Positions 1 through 8,232 of a stretch of DNA of 64,000 nucleotides are shown piece after piece (the stretch's first letter is position 1; each line of letters starts with the position of its first letter). This stretch comes from Bin87 sp965204905 (GTDB lineage Bacteria > Chloroflexota > Dehalococcoidia > Lucifugimonadales > UBA3495). A program made the position numbers and the translations under genes. The DNA lies in assembly GCA_965204905.1 (NCBI GenBank), contig OZ242042.1:1426001-1490000 (forward strand). Direction: 5' to 3'. The notes beneath the pieces were generated by a model, which searched no databases, was not told the DNA's origin, and worked only from the letters and a program-made list of their open reading frames with translations.

Positions 1-74
1 AATCACGACGCTGTCGCCTCCGCATGGGGGTTTTCAACAAGCAGGTATTTTACCATAGGGAGACGCCGAACCCG

Positions 75-758
75 CTAGACTTGCGCGACATAACGGCGAA
101 CCGCGTCGAGCACCGGGCCGAAATCGGTGAACGGCGTGAACGGTATGCCGGCGTCGCTGCACATCTCCGCCATTTGGCGATGGGCGAACACGGTGTCGGC
201 GACCTCGCCGGCCTCGAAGTCGGAACGCCCGTCGCCGGCGAAAAACACGTGGTAGCCCTGCTCCTGGAATCGCCTCACCATGAGCGCCTTGCTGTTGCCC
301 AGCTCCGGCGCGTCGGGGTAGGTAAAGTCGTAGGCATATTCGACGATGCGCCCGCCGCCATCGAACTCGGCGCGGACGGCGTGGACGGGCATGGTTGGGT
401 AACCGGAGTCGTCCAGCAACGCTTGGATGTAGAAATCCAGGCCCTGACTGACGATGCACATGGGTGTTGAATTCTTTCGGCAAAAATCGGCCAGTTCTCC
501 GAAATGCTGGCGGAAACAAGCCTGCTCGCGCACGTAGGCTTGCATCGTCGCTTTGTCCGCCTGCATCTCCCGGAAGGTGATCTCCTGGTACTCCTTGAGC
601 GACAGTTCACCTTGCCGGAAGCGTTCGCGCACGTCGGTCCACGTGGGGCTGCCGAACCGGTGCAGCAGCAATTCTGCGACGTTCTGCGCCGCCGCGGTGT
701 CGTCAAAGTCGGTGAGCACCGCCGGGGGCCGGCGGTAAGCCGGAGGAGAGCTAACCAC
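75..758 (-). CDS. HAD-IB phosphatase, MtnX-like
   Basis: Predicted cytosolic phosphatase of the haloacid dehalogenase superfamily, 227 residues. Motif I is DFDDT at residues 17-21 (Asp nucleophile plus acid/base Asp), motif II is the Ser in IVSQG near residue 104, and motif IV is GDGRSD near residue 175 for Mg2+. The spacing and cap resemble the MtnX branch (enolase-phosphopyruvate phosphatase of methionine salvage), but no other salvage gene is present, so the substrate is open. The GTG start at 758 lies inside the end of purE (8-base overlap), which implies translational coupling. It is the last gene of the purine run. Confidence 0.75.
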   Translation of the reverse strand: MVSSPPAYRRPPAVLTDFDDTAAAQNVAELLLHRFGSPTWTDVRERFRQGELSLKEYQEITFREMQADKATMQAYVREQACFRQHFGELADFCRKNSTPMCIVSQGLDFYIQALLDDSGYPTMPVHAVRAEFDGGGRIVEYAYDFTYPDAPELGNSKALMVRRFQEQGYHVFFAGDGRSDFEAGEVADTVFAHRQMAEMCSDAGIPFTPFTDFGPVLDAVRRYVAQV

Positions 759-1206
759 GGAGGGATTGCCGATACCGCTCGACGGCCTCGCGGATGTCGT
801 CGTGCTTGATGGCGAGGATCTGGGCGGCGTAGTAGGCGGCGTTGCGTGCGCCCCAACCGCCGACGGCCATGGCGGCCACCGGAATGCCCGGCGGCATCTG
901 CGCCGTTGACAGCAATGCGTCCCATCCGTTGAGTTCGCTGGAGGTGAGGGGGATGCCGATGACGGGGAGCGTGGTCTGTGCGGCTAGTGCTCCTCCCAGG
1001 GCTGCGGAACCGCCGGCGGCTGCAATCAGCACTTCTAAGCCGCGCTCCCGCGCCGTGCTGGCGTATTCGTGGACTCGCTCGGGGGTGCGATGGGCGGACA
1101 TTACCCGGACTTCGTAGTCCACTCCCAAAGATTCCAGGGTGTTGAGGGTTGGTTGGACAGCCTCTTCGTCAGAGGCGCTGCCCATTACTACTCCTACCAG
1201 TGGCAA
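751..1206 (-). CDS. purE: N5-carboxyaminoimidazole ribonucleotide mutase PurE
   Basis: Class I PurE, 151 residues, the usual length. It moves the carboxylate of N5-CAIR to C4 in de novo purine synthesis. The family signature is intact: GSASDEE near the N terminus, MSAHRTPE around residues 37-44, and AAGGSAALGG around 63-72. The start is TTG at 1206, supported by an AAGGAG Shine-Dalgarno about 8 bases upstream. No purK is adjacent. It sits downstream of guaA and purD in the same orientation, consistent with a purine operon. Confidence 0.95.
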   Translation of the reverse strand: MPLVGVVMGSASDEEAVQPTLNTLESLGVDYEVRVMSAHRTPERVHEYASTARERGLEVLIAAAGGSAALGGALAAQTTLPVIGIPLTSSELNGWDALLSTAQMPPGIPVAAMAVGGWGARNAAYYAAQILAIKHDDIREAVERYRQSLRG

Positions 1207-1272
1207 AGCTATTCTCCTTGTTGCCGCCGCGACTCCCGAACATTGCCGGGCAGAGATCGCGGTCAGGCTAAA

Positions 1273-1704
1273 TTACTCGTTGATTTCCGCGATGTCCCGG
1301 AACGCATCCAGCAAGGCTTTCTGGATGCTGTCCTCGTCATCGTCGATTTCTTCGTCCTCGACCATTACGTAGCCGGCGTCGTCGCTGTCGATTCCAACCC
1401 GGACTTCCAGTTCCACCGGCTCGCCGTCGTGCCAGTAGAGGGTGTACAGAATTTCGTCGGTGAGTTCGTCGAAATCGGAATCGTCGTCGCCCTCGAAATC
1501 GTACTGCCAGGAACGGTCCACGATTAGCCGCGCTCCGCCGTCCAGCAGAGCTTCGTTCATTTGGCCCAGCAGTTGCTCAATGTCCAACCCGTTGGCGAAC
1601 TTCTCCAGCAGGCCGCGGCGTTCGGCCATTTCCGCCATCTTGCGCCCGTAGCCCTCGTTGTCCACGCGGACCCGTAGGCGTCTCAGCTCATCCAGCCAGG
1701 GCAT
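1273..1704 (-). CDS. Hypothetical acidic protein in purine run
   Basis: 143-residue protein that I do not recognise. The N-terminal half is amphipathic and basic/hydrophobic (DELRRLRVRVDNEG), and the C-terminal half is very acidic, with an Asp/Glu-rich stretch around residues 113-127 (VEDEEIDDDEDS). No signal peptide or membrane segment. An in-frame ATG at 1719 is possible, but its codons form GGAGGAA, which is an ideal Shine-Dalgarno for the ATG at 1704, so I chose 1704. It lies between two purine genes and may be co-transcribed with them; its role is unknown. Confidence 0.7.
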   Translation of the reverse strand: MPWLDELRRLRVRVDNEGYGRKMAEMAERRGLLEKFANGLDIEQLLGQMNEALLDGGARLIVDRSWQYDFEGDDDSDFDELTDEILYTLYWHDGEPVELEVRVGIDSDDAGYVMVEDEEIDDDEDSIQKALLDAFRDIAEINE

Positions 1705-1749
1705 TGACAGTTCCTCCATTCAGGGGTTCGGCGATTCAAGACCCGGCGC

Positions 1750-2355
1750 TCAGGCCCGAGCCTTCGGATTGCGCCCGTTAAAGTAACAGAATTCATCAAC
1801 GGCGCGAAAGTCCGGCAGGCTGAGACGGACGCGCAGCGCCTGCATAGCGTCCAGTAGGTCGATGTAGCACAGTCCCGGATGGCCCTGCTTCAAACCCGGC
1901 GGCAACATTCGCAACCGGCGCAAGGCGCGCTCGGTGTAGGGACTCCAGGGCGCGAAGAGGGTAGGCTCACGTAGCGTCAATAGATACGACGGCCATTCCC
2001 GGCCGGCTCCGACCAGGCCGAAACCGCCGGTCTCAAGAGCGCACTCCTCGAAGCGGTTCTCCAACTTGATGGTGTCGTAGAGCAGGAAATCAATGGTGTC
2101 CCGCACCTCCGCGATGGGGTTGGTGCGGAACTTGCTAATCTGCCGGCCGCCGGCGCCGCGGTAGAGAGCGTCGGCCTGGGATTGGGTAAGCATCGCCAGC
2201 GCGTCCTGCTCAAGCCAGCCCGCCGGGTTATCGGCATCCTGCCACCGACGACGGCGGAACGAGTCCAACTCGCCAGACTCAACGGCCTGTCGAAAAGCAT
2301 GGGCCAGCGCTGCCCAGTCGATCGAGGTTGATGATGGCTGCCTGGCAGTAACCAC
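1750..2355 (-). CDS. Conserved-looking hypothetical protein
   Basis: 201 residues, soluble, not recognised. Aromatic and Arg-rich, with a mid-section LLYDTIKLENRFEECALETGG and a C-terminal section rich in Leu/Arg. GTG start 9 bases after the purD stop, so it is almost certainly on the purD mRNA. No catalytic motif of a known family could be read. Coding is supported by operon position, compact spacing on both sides, and codon use with GC-rich third positions like its neighbours. Function unknown. Confidence 0.6.
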   Translation of the reverse strand: MVTARQPSSTSIDWAALAHAFRQAVESGELDSFRRRRWQDADNPAGWLEQDALAMLTQSQADALYRGAGGRQISKFRTNPIAEVRDTIDFLLYDTIKLENRFEECALETGGFGLVGAGREWPSYLLTLREPTLFAPWSPYTERALRRLRMLPPGLKQGHPGLCYIDLLDAMQALRVRLSLPDFRAVDEFCYFNGRNPKARA

Positions 2356-2364
2356 GGTTCGGAA

Positions 2365-3657
2365 TCATCCCACGCTGACCGGGGTTTTGACAGCCTCCGC
2401 CGCGATGTCGCGCCGGTAGTATGCGCCGTCAAAGCTGATGCGGCCGGCCCGTTGGTAAGCGCGGTCGCGGGCATTCTGCACCGTGTCGCCCATGCCGACG
2501 CAGGCCAGCACCCGGCCGCCGGCGGTCGATACGGTTGCGCCGTCGTCGCCCAGGCGCGCGCCGGCGTGGAATACCAGCGTGTCAGCATCGCCATCGTCTT
2601 CCAGGCCGGAGATGGCGTATCCGATCTGGTAGGCGCCGGGGTATCCGTTGGAAACCATCACCACCGCCACGGCCGGCCGGTTTGACCACAGTGCTGGCTC
2701 AATATCGGCGAGGCTCCCGGTGGCGCAGGCGAGCATCACTTCGGCCGGGTCGCTCAGTAATCGGGGCATGATTACCTGGGTTTCCGGGTCTCCAAAGCGG
2801 CAGTTGAATTCGAGGACGCGCGGCCCGGCGTCGGTGAGCATCAGGCCACAGTACAGGGCGCCCCGGTAGCGTGCGCCGCGGCGGTCCAACTCCCGAATCA
2901 CCGGCAGCATGAAATCTCGCCGGATGGTCTCGGCCAATTCGTCGTTCCAGTAATGGGGCGGCCCGTAGCTGCCCATGCCGCCGGTGTTGGGGCCGGCGCC
3001 CCCCTCGCCGATGCGCTTGTAGTCGGTAGCCGCAACCACTGGAGAGAGGTTCTCGCCGTCGGTGAAGCCGAACACGCTGACCTCCGGCCCGTGCAGCCAG
3101 TCTTCGATGACGACGGTTTCCCCAGCGTCGCCGAATGCTCGTTCCTCCATGCAGGCGCGAATCGCGTATTGGGCATCCTCGCGGTTGGCGCACATGGCGA
3201 CGCCTTTGCCCGCGGCCAGGCCGTCGGCCTTCACCACCACGGGCGCATCGTAGTACTGCACGTAGTTGAGGGCGCCGGCAACGTTCTGGAAAACCCGGTA
3301 GTTGGGGCCCGGAACTCCGGCGGCGTCCATAACCGAGCGCGCGAAACTCTTGCTCGATTCCAGCTGCGCCGCCGCCCGGCCGGGGCCGAACGCGGGAATG
3401 CCGGCGGCCTCCAGACGATTGGACAAGCCCAACGCCAGGGGCGTTTCCGGGCCGATGACCACCAGATCGATGGAGTGGTTGGTAGAGGCCGCAACGATGC
3501 CGTCAAGGTCGGTTTCGGACAGGGGCAGGTTGGTTCCCAGGCCGGCGGTGCCGGAGTTGCCGGGGGCGGCGAAGAGTTCGCCCACCGACGGCGATTGCGC
3601 CAACCGCCAGGCTAAAGCGTGCTCCCGCCCGCCGGAACCGACTACCAGGACGCGCAT
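2365..3657 (-). CDS. purD: Phosphoribosylamine-glycine ligase PurD
   Basis: GAR synthetase, 430 residues, the normal size for the monofunctional enzyme. It joins phosphoribosylamine and glycine with ATP in purine synthesis. The N-terminal glycine-rich VVGSGGREHALAW is the family signature, followed by an ATP-grasp fold with VVVKADGLAAGKGV and the Mg-binding LEFNCRFGDPETQ. The ATG at 3657 is 6 bases after the guaA stop, with a GGGAG Shine-Dalgarno inside the guaA tail. Tight coupling to guaA supports a purine operon. Confidence 0.97.
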   Translation of the reverse strand: MRVLVVGSGGREHALAWRLAQSPSVGELFAAPGNSGTAGLGTNLPLSETDLDGIVAASTNHSIDLVVIGPETPLALGLSNRLEAAGIPAFGPGRAAAQLESSKSFARSVMDAAGVPGPNYRVFQNVAGALNYVQYYDAPVVVKADGLAAGKGVAMCANREDAQYAIRACMEERAFGDAGETVVIEDWLHGPEVSVFGFTDGENLSPVVAATDYKRIGEGGAGPNTGGMGSYGPPHYWNDELAETIRRDFMLPVIRELDRRGARYRGALYCGLMLTDAGPRVLEFNCRFGDPETQVIMPRLLSDPAEVMLACATGSLADIEPALWSNRPAVAVVMVSNGYPGAYQIGYAISGLEDDGDADTLVFHAGARLGDDGATVSTAGGRVLACVGMGDTVQNARDRAYQRAGRISFDGAYYRRDIAAEAVKTPVSVG

Positions 3658-3663
3658 ACCGGA

Positions 3664-5217
3664 CTACTCCCACTCGATGGTGCCCGGCGGCTTGCTGGTG
3701 ATGTCGTACACGACGCGGTTCACGCCGTCCACCTCGTTGACGATGCGATTGCTGATACGGGCCAGCACGTCGTAGGGCAAGCGCACCCAGTCGGCGGTCA
3801 TGGCGTCCTCGGAATTCACGGCGCGGATGGCGCAGGCGTACCCGTAGGTGCGGTAGTCGCCCATCACGCCCACCGTGCGGTTGTCGGTGAGCACGGCGAA
3901 ACTCTGCCAGATGTCGCGGTAGAGTCCGGCGTCGTCGATTTCTTCGAGGACAATGCGGTCGCAGTTTCGCAGCAGTCCCACGCGCTCCGGGGTTACCTCG
4001 CCGATGATGCGGATGGCCAAGCCCGGCCCCGGGAAAGGCTGGCGGTAGATGATCTCCTCCGGCAAACCGAGTTCCAGGCCAACGGCGCGCACCTCGTCCT
4101 TGAACAGGTAGCGTAGCGGTTCCACCAGGCCAAAGTCCATGTGCTCGGGCAGGCCGCCGACGTTGTGGTGCGTCTTGATTCGTGCGGACGCGCGATTGTC
4201 GGGCGTTTCGCTCTCGATCACGTCCGGGTACAGCGTGCCCTGGGCCAGCCACTGGACGTTTTCGATCTCAGCGGCGGCATCCTCGAATACCTTGATGAAC
4301 TCGCCCCCGATGGTCTTGCGCTTGGTTTCAGGGTCGGTAACGCCGGCCAGCCCGGTGAGGAACCGGGATTCGGCGTCCACGTAGCGCAAGTCCAGGCCCA
4401 AGCCGCGTTGGAACGTGTCTTGGACTTGCTCGACCTCGCCGTGGCGCAGAAGTCCATTGTTGACGAAAATGCAAGTCAACTGCGGCCCAACGGCCCGGTG
4501 GAGCAAGGCCGCCGCCACCGACGAGTCCACGCCGCCGCTCAGCCCGCAAATCACGCGGTCGTCGCCCACCTGTTCACGGACACGATCTACGGTGTCGGCG
4601 ACAAAGTTTCCGGGAGTCCACGATTCGGCGCAACCGCAGATTCGGTGAACGAAGTTGCCCAGGATGGTCATGCCGTCCGGGGTGTGCTGCACCTCGGGAT
4701 GGAACTGGAGGCCGAACCATCGCCTGCCGTCGGTGATGGCCGCGCAATCGGTGTTGGCGGTGCGAGCCAGCGAGGACATCCCGTTGGGCAGCCGTTCAAC
4801 ACGGTCGCCGTGGCTCATCCAGACCGGAACCTGACTGCTGATGCCGGCCAACAGACCCGTATCGCTTTGGTCGTTGATCAGATCGGCGTGGCCGTACTCG
4901 CGAACGTCGCTGGCGATCACGGTCCCGCCCAGTTGGTGTACCAATGCCTGCATACCGTAGCAAATGCCGAGTACGGGCAAGCCGGAGTCAATCACCCACT
5001 GTTGAATGGCGGGCGCGCCGGAATCGTACACGCTGGCCGGCCCGCCCGACAGGATGATCCCACGAGCGTTCAGGTGCGCGATTGCACTCTCCGACGCCGA
5101 TGCTGGAATGATTTCGGAATATACCTGTAACTCCCGGATGCGTCGGGCGATCAGGTGGGTGTACTGCGAGCCAAAGTCGATAACGACCATGGCTTCAGGT
5201 CGGTTCATGCTGGTCAT
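3664..5217 (-). CDS. guaA: GMP synthase (glutamine-hydrolysing) GuaA
   Basis: Converts XMP to GMP using glutamine and ATP. The N-terminal class I glutamine amidotransferase has the nucleophile motif GICYGMQ and a downstream His in FHPEVQHT. The ATP pyrophosphatase domain has the P-loop GLSGGVDSSV, and the C terminus ends in the typical GTIEWE. Three ATGs are possible: 5217, 5208 and 5190 (the last gives MVVIDFGSQY, the conserved beginning). I give the longest, 517 residues; the open frame continues upstream but that part is not protein-like. First gene of the minus-strand purine run. Confidence 0.96.
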   Translation of the reverse strand: MTSMNRPEAMVVIDFGSQYTHLIARRIRELQVYSEIIPASASESAIAHLNARGIILSGGPASVYDSGAPAIQQWVIDSGLPVLGICYGMQALVHQLGGTVIASDVREYGHADLINDQSDTGLLAGISSQVPVWMSHGDRVERLPNGMSSLARTANTDCAAITDGRRWFGLQFHPEVQHTPDGMTILGNFVHRICGCAESWTPGNFVADTVDRVREQVGDDRVICGLSGGVDSSVAAALLHRAVGPQLTCIFVNNGLLRHGEVEQVQDTFQRGLGLDLRYVDAESRFLTGLAGVTDPETKRKTIGGEFIKVFEDAAAEIENVQWLAQGTLYPDVIESETPDNRASARIKTHHNVGGLPEHMDFGLVEPLRYLFKDEVRAVGLELGLPEEIIYRQPFPGPGLAIRIIGEVTPERVGLLRNCDRIVLEEIDDAGLYRDIWQSFAVLTDNRTVGVMGDYRTYGYACAIRAVNSEDAMTADWVRLPYDVLARISNRIVNEVDGVNRVVYDITSKPPGTIEWE

Positions 5218-5251
5218 CAAACGGTCGCCAACCCAAGAAAATTCGGAGTCA

Positions 5252-5260
5252 ATAGTAGCA
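5252..5260 (-). promoter_or_regulatory. Candidate extended -10 promoter for guaA operon
   Basis: On the minus strand this reads TGCTACTAT, an extended -10 (TGN plus TACTAT), 35 bases before the first possible guaA ATG. No good -35 hexamer was found, which is usual for extended -10 promoters. It would drive the whole purine run. Confidence 0.4.
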
Positions 5261-5299
5261 TAGTCGGGCGCTTGATGAGACTGCCCGTTGCGCCCGCGA

Positions 5300-5308
5300 T
5301 GGTAAAAT
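5300..5308 (+). promoter_or_regulatory. Extended -10 promoter of tsaC, leaderless layout
   Basis: TGGTAAAAT matches TGN plus a -10 hexamer (TAAAAT). The usual start point about seven bases downstream falls at 5315, only three bases before the tsaC ATG at 5318, so the mRNA would have essentially no 5' leader. No clear -35. Confidence 0.4.
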
Positions 5309-5317
5309 GTTGGGCGC

Positions 5318-5935
5318 ATGATTAACCGAACGGAAATCGAGCAGGCGCGGGATTGCATCGCCGCCGGCGGAGTGGTGGCGATTCCCACCGACACGCTGTA
5401 CGGGCTCGCGGCGGATGCCACCAACCCGGAGGCCCTGGAAAGGGTGTACGAAATCAAAGGCCGCCCCTCCGGGATGGCCCTTCCGGTGCTGGTATCCGGT
5501 TGGGAGCAAGTCGGGATGGTGTCAACCGTCTCGGGACGCCGCGGGGAACTAGCCCGCATCCTGGCAGAACGCTTCTGGCCGGGCCCGCTGACGTTGGTGC
5601 TGCCGGCAAGCCCGGAACTGCCGCCGCGCCTCACGGCAGGTTTGGATACCATCGCAGTGCGAATGCCGGACCACGCGGCGCCGTTGGCCCTGGCCGCCGG
5701 AATCGGCCGGCCCATCACGGGAACCAGCGCCAACCGCAGCGGGGAGCCTGACCTGACCGACCCGGAGGAACTGCGCCGGTGTCTGGGGGGGCTGGTTGAT
5801 GGTATTATTGTTTCCGGCGAACCACCCCAGGGCACAGCCAGCACGATTGTTGCAGTCTCAGACGACGAGCTGACCCTGCTCCGCGCCGGCGCGTTGCCGT
5901 TTTCCGAGGTTCGCCGCGCCGCCGGGCTGACCTAA
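5318..5935 (+). CDS. tsaC: L-threonylcarbamoyladenylate synthase (TsaC/YrdC/Sua5 family)
   Basis: 205 residues, the short YrdC/TsaC type without the Sua5 C-terminal domain. It makes threonylcarbamoyl-AMP from Thr, bicarbonate and ATP for the t6A37 modification of ANN-decoding tRNAs. Motifs: PTDTLYGLAADA near residues 26-37, the KGRP loop near 50 (YEIKGRPSG), and ITGTSANRSGEP around 132-143. It has no Shine-Dalgarno and an extended -10 box almost abuts the ATG, so it may be translated from a leaderless mRNA. Divergent from guaA. Confidence 0.93.
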   Translation: MINRTEIEQARDCIAAGGVVAIPTDTLYGLAADATNPEALERVYEIKGRPSGMALPVLVSGWEQVGMVSTVSGRRGELARILAERFWPGPLTLVLPASPELPPRLTAGLDTIAVRMPDHAAPLALAAGIGRPITGTSANRSGEPDLTDPEELRRCLGGLVDGIIVSGEPPQGTASTIVAVSDDELTLLRAGALPFSEVRRAAGLT

Positions 5936-6002
5936 CCTAGTCCCCGGCTATTCGAGGGCAATCATCACTACGGCCACGACATACGACTCATACCGCGCCG
6001 TT

Positions 6003-6992
6003 GTGGACGCCGACCTGCGCGCCGCTTTCGCAGACCGCCAGGGTATGCTTTACGACCTGCTCCGCTACCACCTGGGATGGGTGGATGAGCGTGGCAATCC
6101 CGCCGACAGCACGCCGACGCGCCTGCATCACTGCGGCCTTCTTGCCCTGGCCGCGGCCGACGCCGTGTCGGGAGACCATGCACCGGCGGCGCCGGCGGCC
6201 TCGGCGGTGGAACTGGCCTACAATTTCGTGCTGGTGCATAACGACGTGCAGGCCGGCCGCATCGACCAGAACGACACTCGCCCCAGCATCTGGTGGGTAT
6301 GGGGCCCATCCCAGGCGATCAACGCGGGCGACGGGCTGCACGCGCTGGCCAGGTCGGCGTTGATGCGACTCAGCGATGGCGGCGTCCCCGCCGGTACCGT
6401 GCTGGAAGCGCTGCGCTCGCTGGACCAGGCCTGCCTGACGCTGTGCGAGGGGCAGTACATGGACCTGACCTATCAGGACCAGCTGATGGTATCCGAAGCC
6501 GACTATCTGGACATGATCCGGCGCAAGTCGGGCGCGTTGGCCGGATGCTCGGCGCGGATTGGAGCCCTGGCGGCGGGAGCCGACGACGATACGGCAAGCG
6601 CGCTGTACGACTGGGGCGAAAGGCTGGGCATGGCTCTCCAGGTACGAAACGACATCAACGACCTATGGGGCGCGCAGGGCGACGGTTTCACGGCCAGCAA
6701 CGTGCTGAACAAGAAGAAGAGCCTGCCCCTGATTCACGCGCTGCAACACGCGCCAACGACCGCCAAGCGGGAATTGGGCGGCATTTACATGAAGCGCGTG
6801 CTGGAACCGAGCGATTCCGCCCGCATCGTCGCCATCCTGGACGATGCCGGTTCCCGGTCCTATGCCGAAGACTACGTTGACCGGCTGCTGGACGATGCCC
6901 GCGCTTCCGCGTCATCCGAAAGCGTCCGGTTGCGGCGTCCCGAAGCCTTGCAGCAGGCGACGGAATGGATAATCGGCGGCGCGCTGGTTTGA
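6003..6992 (+). CDS. Polyprenyl-synthase-like protein with depleted Asp motifs
   Basis: Isoprenyl diphosphate synthase fold. Normal members bind three Mg2+ through two DDxxD motifs; here the first is HNDVQA (residues 79-84) and the second NDIND (216-220), so the leading Asp of each is Asn and the last Asp of the first is Ala. Other family features remain: RPSIWWVWG and QAINAGD at about 93-110, and KKKS near 236. The annotated GTG at 6003 has no Shine-Dalgarno, while homologous-looking sequence continues upstream in frame to an ATC codon at 5964 preceded by GAGGG. Product and activity are uncertain: a divergent prenyltransferase, a cyclase-like relative, or a regulator. Confidence 0.75.
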   Translation: MDADLRAAFADRQGMLYDLLRYHLGWVDERGNPADSTPTRLHHCGLLALAAADAVSGDHAPAAPAASAVELAYNFVLVHNDVQAGRIDQNDTRPSIWWVWGPSQAINAGDGLHALARSALMRLSDGGVPAGTVLEALRSLDQACLTLCEGQYMDLTYQDQLMVSEADYLDMIRRKSGALAGCSARIGALAAGADDDTASALYDWGERLGMALQVRNDINDLWGAQGDGFTASNVLNKKKSLPLIHALQHAPTTAKRELGGIYMKRVLEPSDSARIVAILDDAGSRSYAEDYVDRLLDDARASASSESVRLRRPEALQQATEWIIGGALV

Positions 6993-7011
6993 GTACTGAG
7001 GCAACATCAAA

Positions 7012-8208
7012 ATGACCAAGCGAACCCTCTCCCAGCTGGATGTGGCCGGCAAGACTGTTCTCGTCAGAGTGGATTTCAACGTCCCTATCGAGCAGGGAGT
7101 GGACGCAATCGCCAACTATGACCAGCGGCTGCGCGCAACCCTGCCCACCATCGAGTACCTGCTGGAACGGCGATGCAAGGTGGTTCTCTGTTCGCATCTG
7201 GGCCGACCGGCCGGGCAGGTTGACGAGGGGTTGCGACTGGCGCCCGTGGGCCAACGGCTCAGCGTCTTGCTGAACCGGCCGGTGGTATCACTGACGGATT
7301 GTGTCGGCCCGGATGTTGCAGCAGCCGTTGGCGGTATGTCCGACGGCGAGATCTACTTGCTGGAAAACTTGCGATTCCATCCCGGCGAGGAAAAAAACGA
7401 CGACTCGTTCAGCAGGGATCTGGCGTCTCTGGCCGACTGCTTCGTAATGGACGCTTTCGCGGTGGCGCATCGCGCCCACGCATCCACCGTCGGGCTTCCC
7501 AACCTGCTCCCTTCGGCGATGGGTCTGTTGACGCAGCGGGAGGTGGAATCGCTGGGTCTGGCGCTGGCCGAGCCGGAACGCCCCCTGGCCGCGCTCATGG
7601 GCGGAGCCAAGGTGAGCGATAAAATCCTGGTGCTGGAAAACCTGTTGCCCAGGCTGGATCATCTGTTCATCGGCGGGGGCATGGCAGTGACCTTTCTGGC
7701 CGCCACCGGCAAACCCGTGGGCGCGTCTCCGGTGGAGGAAGACCGGCTGGAGTTCGCCCGCGACGTGCTGCGCCGGGCCGACCGCGACGGGGTTGCAGTG
7801 CATCTACCCGACGACGTGGTGGTCGCGGATAAATTCGCGCCCGAGCCGGAATCGGTGGCAACCGCCGGCGTGAGCGACGTTCCCGACGGGTGGTACATTA
7901 TGGACGTGGGAGCAGAAACCGCCGGCCGTTACGCCTCCACATTGGCCTCCTGCAAGACCATCCTGTGGAACGGACCCATGGGTGTTTTCGAGATGGAGAA
8001 ATTCAAAGCCGGCACCCGCGTCGTTGCAGACAGTATCGCAGGGCTGCAGCACGCGACCACCGTGGTGGGCGGCGGTTCGACCGCCGAAGCCGTGGAATCC
8101 CTGGGCCTGATGGAGCGCATGACCCATGTGTCCACTGGCGGCGGCGCGTCGCTGGAATTCCTGGAAGGCCGCGAACTGCCGGGGATCGCCGCCTTGCCGG
8201 ACGCCTGA
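7012..8208 (+). CDS. pgk: Phosphoglycerate kinase
   Basis: 398 residues, normal length. Glycolysis/gluconeogenesis: 1,3-bisphosphoglycerate + ADP to 3-phosphoglycerate + ATP. Substrate motifs RVDFNVP (about 21-27) and the basic-patch SHLGRP are present, as are GGAKVSDKI, GPMGVFE and the C-terminal STGGGASLEFLEG. One oddity: the nucleotide/Mg2+ loop usually reads GGGD(S/T)A, but here it is GGGSTAEAV, so the metal-contacting Asp is Ser. First of three consecutive lower-glycolysis genes. Confidence 0.96.
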   Translation: MTKRTLSQLDVAGKTVLVRVDFNVPIEQGVDAIANYDQRLRATLPTIEYLLERRCKVVLCSHLGRPAGQVDEGLRLAPVGQRLSVLLNRPVVSLTDCVGPDVAAAVGGMSDGEIYLLENLRFHPGEEKNDDSFSRDLASLADCFVMDAFAVAHRAHASTVGLPNLLPSAMGLLTQREVESLGLALAEPERPLAALMGGAKVSDKILVLENLLPRLDHLFIGGGMAVTFLAATGKPVGASPVEEDRLEFARDVLRRADRDGVAVHLPDDVVVADKFAPEPESVATAGVSDVPDGWYIMDVGAETAGRYASTLASCKTILWNGPMGVFEMEKFKAGTRVVADSIAGLQHATTVVGGGSTAEAVESLGLMERMTHVSTGGGASLEFLEGRELPGIAALPDA

Positions 8209-8232
8209 ACACTCTAAACCGACGGAGCGAAC

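Noticed and set aside
1..74. Possible GTG start of another minus-strand gene at position 6, preceded by GGAGG
   Set aside because: Only two codons fall inside the window, so it cannot be judged.
5218..5844. N-terminal extension of guaA to 5844
   Set aside because: The extension crosses tsaC on the other strand, is Ser/Arg/Pro-rich without conservation signs, and GuaA normally starts at about MVVIDFGSQY.
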